Source of the DNA: Roseivirga sp. UBA6061
GTDB taxonomy: Bacteria; Bacteroidota; Bacteroidia; Cytophagales; Cyclobacteriaceae
Reading direction: 5' to 3'
Assembly (NCBI GenBank): GCA_002427745.1
Contig: DIYF01000125.1
Location: 1 to 12,803, forward strand
Length of the DNA stretch: 12,803 nucleotides
Below the pieces are notes generated by a model. That model was not told the DNA's origin and did not search any database. It saw only the letters and a list, made by a program, of their open reading frames with translations. The translations under genes and the position numbers were made by a program. Numbering within the stretch: the stretch's first letter is position 1; each line of letters begins with the position of its first letter. Positions 7,348 through 12,803 of this stretch are shown here, piece after piece.

Positions 7348-8253
7348 CTACTGATTCACGGCTGTGCTATCAGATGCCGGCACCCACAGGTCGCCTTCCG
7401 GAGCCTTAGCTCCCGGAGGGTTAGAACCTTCCAGTGTCATCACGTAAGAAGCCACCTGACGCATTTTCACCGGGTTCAGCAGTGCTTCCCAGGAGATCAT
7501 GGCTGTATTCGGCACTCCGTTTTTTATGGTCTTATAGATATTCTGCATACCTCCGCCATGTTTCCAGTACTGGTCAGTCAGGTTGGGGCCGGCCAGTCCG
7601 CCACCGTCTGCTTTATGGCAGGTACCGCACTGCTGTTCGAATATCTTCTTACCAGCTACCAGGTCGCCCGCATCATCTGTGAAAGTCACAGTGTTTTCAT
7701 CGAAATCCACCTCAGGCTTCGGCTGATTGTTCTTAAACTCTTCGGCAGCGGCCATTTCCAGCTTGTACTGCTCAGCCTGTAAAGGTGCCGTCTTGAATAC
7801 ATGGAATACCATGATATAAATAACCCCATAGACAATCGTAAGATAGAAAAGCCCTTTCCACCAGGGTGGCAGGTGGTTGTCCAGCTCCCTGATTCCGTCA
7901 TAATCATGATCGAGGATCAACGCTTCCTCTTCTTCAATAGGTTTCAGGTCATTCCATCTGTTCCAGAGTCTGTCGAAGAAGCCCGGTTCTGCCTCATAGG
8001 CTTCACGCTGCTCTTCAGACATATCTTTGAGTACAAAAGTCTTGAGCATTTGCAGTACGTACAGGGCCACCAGGAGCACCAGTACAGCTGTGATAAAGAC
8101 GAGTGTCAGCAGAGAATAAAAGATTACTTCCTGTGTCCAGAAGGTGCCCCCTTCATTGGTACTCTGGGCCATCAGCCCACCACCGGCAAACAGGAGCGAC
8201 AAAGTCATGATCAGTCTGCGAAACGGTTTAAAATTTGACATAAGCTGTTTCAT
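7348..8253 (-). CDS. ccoP: CcoP, cbb3 oxidase membrane-anchored cytochrome c subunit (monohaem)
   Basis: 301-residue subunit that passes electrons from soluble or membrane cytochrome c to CcoO. Order: a signal-like hydrophobic stretch ending at about residue 30 (LMAQ), a helix at 43-70, an acidic cytoplasmic loop, the CcoP signature HDYDGIRELDNHLPPWWK (116-133), a second helix at 134-152, then one cytochrome c domain with CGTCH (209-213) and probable axial Met252 (NTAMISW). Proteobacterial CcoP has two CxxCH motifs; only one is present. The start is 4 bases after the ccoQ stop; an alternative in-frame ATG lies four codons in (8241), and no strong ribosome site separates them. Membership is certain from signature and operon position. 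Confidence 0.95.
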   Translation of the reverse strand: MKQLMSNFKPFRRLIMTLSLLFAGGGLMAQSTNEGGTFWTQEVIFYSLLTLVFITAVLVLLVALYVLQMLKTFVLKDMSEEQREAYEAEPGFFDRLWNRWNDLKPIEEEEALILDHDYDGIRELDNHLPPWWKGLFYLTIVYGVIYIMVFHVFKTAPLQAEQYKLEMAAAEEFKNNQPKPEVDFDENTVTFTDDAGDLVAGKKIFEQQCGTCHKADGGGLAGPNLTDQYWKHGGGMQNIYKTIKNGVPNTAMISWEALLNPVKMRQVASYVMTLEGSNPPGAKAPEGDLWVPASDSTAVNQ

Positions 8254-8257
8254 AAGT

Positions 8258-8461
8258 CTAGTGGTTATTCAGGTTGACGGAATGAGTAATACTTTCAGGC
8301 GCATCATCGGCCAGAGGCAGTTCCCCCATCTGATCGACATAGGATTTCTTGATCTTCCATACGTAGATCATCAGCCCCAGAAAGAAGACAAAGAAGATTG
8401 ACAGGGAGATAATCGGCCAGATGGCCACATTATGAACTTGTTCGAAATAGTGCTTAAACAT
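8258..8461 (-). CDS. ccoQ: CcoQ-like small cbb3 oxidase subunit
   Basis: 67-residue single-pass membrane protein between ccoNO and ccoP, the usual place of CcoQ/FixQ, which stabilises the oxidase complex. One helix spans about residues 13-35 and is followed by VWKIKKSY, a positive cytoplasmic flank typical of the family, and an acidic tail. The ATG lies 6 bases after the ccoNO stop, with a purine-rich AGAGAG just upstream as ribosome site, and its stop is 4 bases before ccoP. Sequence conservation in this family is slight; size, topology and position carry the call. Confidence 0.87.
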   Translation of the reverse strand: MFKHYFEQVHNVAIWPIISLSIFFVFFLGLMIYVWKIKKSYVDQMGELPLADDAPESITHSVNLNNH

Positions 8462-8467
8462 GACTCT

Positions 8468-10588
8468 CTACTTTTGTGCTGTTTCTACTTTGATATCGGT
8501 ACCCAGGCGCTGCAGGTAAGCAATCAGGGCAATGATTTCGGCTGCTTCTGAAGCCTCCACCCCATCGGCCTTCAGGCTGGCCACGATTTCCTGGGCCTGA
8601 GTTTTCAGGTCCTGATTGGCAGTTTCCTCATATCCTTCCGGGTAAGGCACGCCCACCTTACGCAGTGCGCTGATCTTGCCAGCTGTTTTCTCCGGATTGA
8701 CGGACTGGGTGAACAGCCAGGGGTACGGTGGCATGATAGAACCCTTAGAGGTAATCTGTGGGTCATACATATGTGAGTAGTGCCATGCATCATTGTACCT
8801 TCCTCCTATTCTATGTAAGTCAGGCCCCGTTCGCTTCGATCCCCACAGGAAGGGGTGATCATATACAAACTCTCCCGCTTTGGAGTATTCGCCTTTATAA
8901 CGCTCTGTTTCTGACCTGAAGGGTCGTACCATTTGTGTATGGCAACTCACACAGCCTTCACGGATATAGATGTCGCGACCATGTAGTTCCAGCGGAGTAT
9001 AGGGCTGCACCGAAGCTATGGTCGGTACATTTGACTTGATAAGGAAGGTTGGTACCATCTCCACAATACCTCCAATGAGGATAGCTACCAGTACCAGTAC
9101 AGTAAAGAAGACCGGCTTGCGCTCCCAGGCGCTGTGCCAGTGTCCCCCCACAATTCTCTTCTTCTCCAGGGCCGGTGCTTCTGCATCTTCATTGGCAATG
9201 AAGCTACCTTTTTTAGCTGTCTTGATCAGGTTGTAGGTCATGATGATAGCACCTGAGAGGTATAGTAATCCACCAAAGGCCCTCATCATATACATGGGTA
9301 TAATCTGAGTAACAGTTTGTAAGAAATTAGGATACTCAAGAAACCCATCAGCACCAAAATCTTTCCACATCAGGCTCTGAGTCACACCGGCTGCATAAAG
9401 TGGCAAGGCGTAAACGATGATACCCAGGGTACCCAGCCAGAAGTGAACATTGGCCAGTTTGGTAGAGTGCAGTTTGGTGCCCCACATTTTAGGGATCATC
9501 CAGTAGAGGATACCGAAGGTCATAAAGCCATTCCAGCCAAGACCACCAATGTGTACGTGAGCAACAATCCAGTCGGTAAAGTGCGCTATGGCATTGATGC
9601 TTTTTATGGAAAGTAAAGGACCTTCCAGGGTAGACATACCATAAGCCGTAACGGCCACCACCATAAACTTCAGCACAGGGTCTTCACGCACTCTGTCCCA
9701 GGCACCACGAAGGGTTAACAGTCCGTTGAGCATACCACCCCATGACGGAGCAATAAGCATGACCGAAAAGACAACTCCCAGCGACTGTGCCCAGTCAGGT
9801 AATGAGGTATACAACAGGTGGTGAGGGCCGGCCCATATATAGATGAAGATGAGCGACCAGAAGTGAATAATAGAAAGCTTATAAGAGTAAACAGGCCGGT
9901 TGGCCGCCTTGGGCAGGTAGTAGTACATAAGCCCGAGAAAAGGCGTAGTGAGGAAGAAGGCCACCGCATTGTGTCCGTACCACCACTGAACCAGGGCATC
10001 CTGCACCCCTGCATACCAGGAGTAACTCTTAAAGAAGTCAACCGGAATGGCGAATGAGTTCACCACATGAAGTACCGCAACGGTTACGAAAGTGGCGATG
10101 TAAAACCAGATAGCCACATACATATGTCGCTCTCGCCTCTTCAGGATCGTACCGATCATATTGATACCGAATACCACCCAAATGACGGTAATGGCAATAT
10201 CAATAGGCCATTCGAGCTCAGCATACTCCTTTGAGCTGGTAATACCCAGAGGAAGCGTGATAGCTGCCGCCACAATGATCAGCTGCCAGCCCCAGAAATG
10301 GATCCAGCTGAGCATATCACTGAACATGCGCGTTTTTAACAGCCGCTGCATGGAATAATACACCCCGGCAAACATGGCATTCCCCACAAAGGCAAAAATG
10401 ATCGCATTGGTGTGGAGTGGTCTCAGTCTGCCGAAAGAGGTAAACTGAAGTCCCATATTCATTTCGGGAAAAACTAATTGGGTGGCTATCAAGAGCCCTA
10501 CGAGCATGCCTACCAGTCCAAAAATGACGGTGGCAATGATGAAGTACTTTGTGATTTTGTTATCGTACTTGAATTGTTGGAGTTCCAT
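8468..10588 (-). CDS. ccoNO: CcoNO, fused catalytic and monohaem subunits of cbb3 cytochrome c oxidase
   Basis: 706-residue fusion. Residues 1-460 are CcoN, the haem-copper catalytic subunit that reduces oxygen to water and pumps protons with high affinity. Visible ligands: His59 (RPLHTNAI) for low-spin haem b, His206 (WWYGHNAVAF), His256 and His257 (AGPHHLLYT) for CuB, and His344 and His346 (AHVHIGGLGWNG) for the haems. The MYYYLPKAA segment (221-229) is where cbb3 enzymes place the cross-linked Tyr. After a linker (about 461-490), residues 490-706 are CcoO: an anchor helix with GGIVEMVPTF (506-515), CVSCHTQMVRP (546-556) for haem c, and probable axial Met619 (SIMPPYPW). Such fusions are known in Bacteroidota. 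It is the first gene of the operon. The ATG at 10588 starts at the natural N-terminus; the ribosome site is weak. Confidence 0.98.
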   Translation of the reverse strand: MELQQFKYDNKITKYFIIATVIFGLVGMLVGLLIATQLVFPEMNMGLQFTSFGRLRPLHTNAIIFAFVGNAMFAGVYYSMQRLLKTRMFSDMLSWIHFWGWQLIIVAAAITLPLGITSSKEYAELEWPIDIAITVIWVVFGINMIGTILKRRERHMYVAIWFYIATFVTVAVLHVVNSFAIPVDFFKSYSWYAGVQDALVQWWYGHNAVAFFLTTPFLGLMYYYLPKAANRPVYSYKLSIIHFWSLIFIYIWAGPHHLLYTSLPDWAQSLGVVFSVMLIAPSWGGMLNGLLTLRGAWDRVREDPVLKFMVVAVTAYGMSTLEGPLLSIKSINAIAHFTDWIVAHVHIGGLGWNGFMTFGILYWMIPKMWGTKLHSTKLANVHFWLGTLGIIVYALPLYAAGVTQSLMWKDFGADGFLEYPNFLQTVTQIIPMYMMRAFGGLLYLSGAIIMTYNLIKTAKKGSFIANEDAEAPALEKKRIVGGHWHSAWERKPVFFTVLVLVAILIGGIVEMVPTFLIKSNVPTIASVQPYTPLELHGRDIYIREGCVSCHTQMVRPFRSETERYKGEYSKAGEFVYDHPFLWGSKRTGPDLHRIGGRYNDAWHYSHMYDPQITSKGSIMPPYPWLFTQSVNPEKTAGKISALRKVGVPYPEGYEETANQDLKTQAQEIVASLKADGVEASEAAEIIALIAYLQRLGTDIKVETAQK

Positions 10589-10602
10589 AGTCGGTCTTAT
10601 GG

Positions 10603-10625
10603 TTGATCAAATCTTCGATTCGAAG
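10603..10625. repeat. Two short palindromes in the ccoNO leader
   Basis: TTGATCAA (10603-10610) is a perfect 8-base palindrome. CTTCGA-T-TCGAAG (10613-10625) is a perfect inverted repeat with a one-base centre. They lie 15-37 bases before the ccoNO start codon, so they could be binding sites or form mRNA structure near the ribosome site. Function is unknown and chance is possible. Confidence 0.4.
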
Positions 10626-10665
10626 GTAGTGGTGCGGTGAGGGACACGGGGTGATGAGGATTAGT

Positions 10666-10693
10666 CAAAAACATGATATAAATCAGGTTTTTG
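10666..10693. promoter_or_regulatory. 28-bp inverted repeat with FNR-like core upstream of ccoNO
   Basis: Outer arms CAAAAAC (10666-10672) and GTTTTTG (10687-10693) are perfect complements and flank ATGAT-ATAA-ATCAG (10673-10686). Eleven of twelve arm pairs match around a 4-base centre. The core has TGAT-N4-ATCA, as in FNR/ANR/FixK sites, which commonly control cbb3 oxidase operons. Its centre is about 91 bases before the ccoNO ATG. I could not place a convincing -33/-7 promoter relative to it. An operator for a CRP/FNR-family protein is the likeliest reading. Confidence 0.55.
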
Positions 10694-10926
10694 TTGAGGT
10701 ATAGATAATGGTCAAAGAAGACGCTGGTGCATCGAATTTTCAGAGGGTCACAGGACGAAACAGCGCGGCAAATCTATGGCTACAGATGAAAAGTGAAATG
10801 TACATTTTCGCACAAAAACTGTCCATTCTGAAAGATATAGTTGGTTTTCCGCTACCGAACCTGGGCTTAAAACACCTCTCACATAAAAATAGGGCGCCAT
10901 CTGTGGCTTCAGGCTAACAGGCACAC

Positions 10927-10956
10927 TTGTTGGGGAACCAAGGGTAAATAATTCTG
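10927..10956 (+). promoter_or_regulatory. Bacteroidota-type promoter for the beta-barrel gene
   Basis: TTG (10927-10929) as -33 element, then 19 bases, then TAATTCTG (10949-10956), which differs from the -7 consensus TAnnTTTG at one base. Transcription would start near 10963 and give a short leader before the ATG at 10977. Based on consensus match and spacing alone. Confidence 0.4.
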
Positions 10957-10976
10957 AAACTTAAAAATTACAACAC

Positions 10977-11552
10977 ATGAGAAAATCAATACTACTCAGT
11001 GCAATGCTACTGGTCAGCGCATTCGCTTTTGCCCAAACACAGAAAGGACAGGTTCAGCTAGGAGGTGCTTTCATCTTTACCAAACAGGACGTTCCTCAGG
11101 GAGAGAACAACAACTTCAATTTCTTGCCCAGTGCTTCCTATTTCATCTCTGATCTTACCAGCCTGGGAGTCAATCTTAATATTTCCAGTAATAATTTTGA
11201 AAGTCAAACATCCGATCAGGGCAGAAACCTTTTCGAATTTGGCGCATTTGCCCGCTTTCATAAATCAGTAGCAGACAATCTCTACTTCTTTCTTGAGCCA
11301 TCACTCAGCTTTGGTTCGGGTGAAATCGACAATGTCGGAGGTGGAAATACTGACGTTAACACCACCCGCATAAGACTCAGTCCTGGAGTACTCTATTTCT
11401 TAACATCAAAAATTGCTCTGGACATGAGGATGGGCGCCCTATTCTATGATCAGGAGAAACTGACTACAGGTGGTAATGAGCTCAGCATCGATACCTATGG
11501 TCTGAACCTGAATCTGTCCAATACCACTTTCGGGATCAATTTCTTTTTGTAG
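10977..11552 (+). CDS. Outer-membrane beta-barrel protein
   Basis: 191 residues. A clear signal peptide (MRKSILL, hydrophobic core, cut after AFAFA before Gln20) is followed by a mature part of about 172 residues built of alternating hydrophobic/polar strands, for example VQLGGAFIF, FNFLPSASYF, LFEFGAFARF, LYFFLEPSLSF, IRLSPGVLYF and YGLNLNLSN, about eight in all. It ends in an aromatic-rich strand (FGINFFL) as integrated barrels do. The size fits a small 8-stranded barrel of the general outer-membrane beta-barrel/OmpW-OprF-like kind; ligand or pore role is unknown. It is a single-gene unit with its own promoter and terminator and diverges from the cco operon. Confidence 0.88.
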   Translation: MRKSILLSAMLLVSAFAFAQTQKGQVQLGGAFIFTKQDVPQGENNNFNFLPSASYFISDLTSLGVNLNISSNNFESQTSDQGRNLFEFGAFARFHKSVADNLYFFLEPSLSFGSGEIDNVGGGNTDVNTTRIRLSPGVLYFLTSKIALDMRMGALFYDQEKLTTGGNELSIDTYGLNLNLSNTTFGINFFL

Positions 11553-11578
11553 ATCGTCCTGAATTAGCATGAGAATCA

Positions 11579-11617
11579 GCTCCCGAATTGCATACCCCGG
11601 ATTCGGGAGCCTTTTTT
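11579..11617 (+). terminator. Rho-independent terminator after the beta-barrel gene
   Basis: Perfect 10-bp stem: GCTCCCGAAT (11579-11588) pairs with ATTCGGGAGC (11601-11610) around a 12-base loop, followed by C and six T (11612-11617). It begins 27 bases after the stop codon. Confidence 0.92.
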
Positions 11618-11701
11618 CTCTGCTCAAAGCCTGCTGTACATCTCCTCACTTTCATTAGAGGCCTTTTAACATCTCAATTCGGGCATTTTTTTAAAAAAAC
11701 C

Positions 11702-11709
11702 TTACTTTG
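11702..11709 (+). promoter_or_regulatory. Possible -7 promoter element of the unknown membrane-protein gene
   Basis: TTACTTTG differs from the Bacteroidota -7 consensus TAnnTTTG at one base and lies 20 bases before the ATG at 11729. No clear TTTG-type -33 element is found at the right distance; that region is instead a run of T then A (11680-11700). Weak call. Confidence 0.3.
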
Positions 11710-11728
11710 CGCGTTGTAATCGCGATGT

Positions 11729-12289
11729 ATGAAGTTTCTTTTAAAGCTTAAGCACTATCAGCTCTTTATGATGACCTGGGGGATTGGCATTATTATCAAT
11801 GTCCTCTCCTTCTCCAACCCTGATCTGCTGCTCAGGTTTTTTCCTCTTATAGCAGGGCTGTTTGGCCTGGGAACCCTCGGCTGGATGTGGGCGATTGTTA
11901 TACAACTGCATGATAAGCTGCCGGTCTCTTCTCCCATTAATGTAGAGCATTTCAAAAAAATCTTCATTGTGCCCATTATTTATATCGTGATAGTGGCTCT
12001 GTTGATCTACAGACAAATCAATGGTCCGGTAAGGGAAACGATTATTCCGGAGGCCCTGATGATCTTTTTGATCGTTATCATGCATATCGGGTCACTGATA
12101 GCCATCTTCTATGGTATGGCCATTGCCGCCAAAACCATCAAATCGATCGAAATGAGTAAGAATGCGCGTTTTTCCGACTACATAGGTGAGTTCTTCCTTC
12201 TGTGGTTTTCACTAATCGGCTACTGGGTATTGCAACCCCGCATCAATAAAATAGCCCGGTCAGGCAAGCCGGAAATCGGGATGGTCTGA
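11729..12289 (+). CDS. Hypothetical four-helix membrane protein
   Basis: 186 residues that I cannot assign to a named family. Four hydrophobic helices are visible at about 12-29, 36-60, 78-95 and 108-134, with a further hydrophobic stretch at 150-166 that ends in GYWVLQPRINKIA, a tail I associate with uncharacterised Bacteroidota membrane proteins. A basic N-terminus (MKFLLKLKHY) and a short charged C-terminus suggest cytoplasmic ends. There are no Cys or obvious metal-binding clusters. An ATG four bases upstream (11725) is out of frame. It stands alone, with its stop 19 bases from the convergent stop of the next gene and no hairpin terminator between them. Confidence 0.8.
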   Translation: MKFLLKLKHYQLFMMTWGIGIIINVLSFSNPDLLLRFFPLIAGLFGLGTLGWMWAIVIQLHDKLPVSSPINVEHFKKIFIVPIIYIVIVALLIYRQINGPVRETIIPEALMIFLIVIMHIGSLIAIFYGMAIAAKTIKSIEMSKNARFSDYIGEFFLLWFSLIGYWVLQPRINKIARSGKPEIGMV

Positions 12290-12308
12290 CTAACGAGAAA
12301 CAAGGTTA

Positions 12309-12803
12309 TTAAAACAGATGTCTCCTGATATCTTCAGATTCAGGATTAAAAATTATCGTTTCACCGTACCCTCTTGCGTATAACTTTACCATATAGGGTT
12401 CGGGAGTAGATAGAACAATGGGCTGAAAAATTGTTTTTATGACGGCCTGAGCATTTTCCCAGGCTTTATCTAATAAGTTAGACTGGTTAAGAGCATGGTC
12501 ATATAGAATACCACTTGCTTCGTTGATTACCTGATTTACCATTTCTGGCTTGATGGGTACAGCCCAGCCTTTATCAATATTTTTTGCCTGATAGTTTACC
12601 TCATGCGAGAGTATTTGTGGTTCTCCCAAGTGAACCTCTATTACCTTATTTTCATGATCAAAAATCAACTCAAAATGTTCCTGCAGCTTGAACCCTGCTT
12701 TGGTAACACTGGTCGCATCGATATCTACATCTGCCCAGGACCTGCGGGTAGTAATCAACAAATCAACCTCGGTCACGAAGTCTTTTTCTACTGAGGTCTG
12801 TTT
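12309..12803 (-). CDS. DUF4230-like protein, N-terminus cut by window edge
   Basis: The minus frame is open from the window edge to a TAA at 12309 (164 residues in view). No in-frame ATG precedes the conserved part; a GTG at 12776 exists, but protein-like sequence (KQTSVEKDF) continues upstream of it, so the real start is probably outside the window. The pattern resembles DUF4230: an AGFKLQEHF segment, a strand VIEVHLGEPQILSHEV, then a helical region with EASGILYDHAL and a run ending in AVIKTIFQPI. DUF4230 proteins usually have an N-terminal membrane anchor, which here would lie off the window; function is unknown. The family call is by pattern recognition only. It converges on the preceding gene. 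Confidence 0.6.
   Translation of the reverse strand, partial: KQTSVEKDFVTEVDLLITTRRSWADVDIDATSVTKAGFKLQEHFELIFDHENKVIEVHLGEPQILSHEVNYQAKNIDKGWAVPIKPEMVNQVINEASGILYDHALNQSNLLDKAWENAQAVIKTIFQPIVLSTPEPYMVKLYARGYGETIIFNPESEDIRRHLF

Larger units (their letters stand above)
10589..10976. promoter_or_regulatory. Divergent control region between ccoNO and the beta-barrel gene
   Basis: Noncoding stretch of 388 bases. On the ccoNO side it has two leader palindromes (10603-10610 and 10613-10625) and a 28-bp inverted repeat (10666-10693). On the other side it has a Bacteroidota-type promoter (10927-10956). Between about 10700 and 10920 I see no further structure; a 69-codon frame at 10708-10917 has no protein-like character and is not called. 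Confidence 0.6.

Noticed and set aside
7811..7821. ATGATATAAAT, an 11-base match to the ccoNO upstream repeat
   Set aside because: It lies within ccoP, encoding part of a membrane helix, and lacks the right half-site.
10708..10917. 69-codon open frame upstream of the beta-barrel gene
   Set aside because: No recognisable domain, signal peptide or ribosome site. It ends just before a promoter and sits in a region expected to be regulatory.
12068..12081. TTGAT-CGTT-ATCAT, another FNR-like match
   Set aside because: It is inside the coding region of the hypothetical membrane protein, far from any start, and is best taken as chance.

Overview
This window looks like a chromosomal segment of a Bacteroidota bacterium, most likely of the Cytophagales or a related order. 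The main reasons are a cbb3 oxidase whose CcoN and CcoO subunits are fused into one protein, a tandem two-domain universal stress protein, weak Shine-Dalgarno sites, signal peptides cut before Gln (FAQ, AQAQ), and a Bacteroidota-type -33/-7 promoter. The order is inferred from gene content; no database search was possible.

Layout. Positions 1-2169 (minus) hold nearly all of a Tat-exported molybdopterin-binding subunit of the xanthine dehydrogenase/isoquinoline 1-oxidoreductase (IorB-like) family, cut off at its C-terminus by the window edge. Diverging from it across about 280 bases is a secreted ankyrin-repeat protein (2449-3522, plus). A bidirectional hairpin terminator (3695-3731) separates that gene from a long minus-strand operon read from 10588 down to 3790: ccoNO, ccoQ, ccoP, ccoG, ccoH, a SafE/DsbD_2-type membrane protein, and a tandem Usp. 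Further right are a plus-strand outer-membrane beta-barrel protein with its own promoter and terminator (10977-11617), a plus-strand four-helix membrane protein of unknown function (11729-12289), and a minus-strand DUF4230-like protein cut by the right edge (12309 to the end).

The central operon encodes a high-affinity, oxygen-reducing, proton-pumping cbb3 terminal oxidase with part of its assembly apparatus (CcoG copper reductase, CcoH assembly subunit, SafE-like membrane protein), and ends with a stress protein. The copper ATPase CcoI and the assembly factor CcoS, often adjacent in related genomes, are absent here. The CcoP subunit has one haem c site instead of the proteobacterial two.

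The most interesting unexplained signal is regulatory. A 28-bp near-perfect inverted repeat with an FNR-like core (TGAT-N4-ATCA) lies upstream of ccoNO. A 23-base element sharing 18 bases with it lies between the SafE-like gene and usp. A further TGAT-N4-ATCA box lies before the ankyrin gene, and a 13-base copy of the cco core lies in the ankyrin/IorB divergent region. This suggests, without proving, a CRP/FNR-type regulator linking respiration, stress and neighbouring genes. No mobile elements, CRISPR arrays, tRNA or rRNA genes were seen, and I found no clearly novel multi-gene system.
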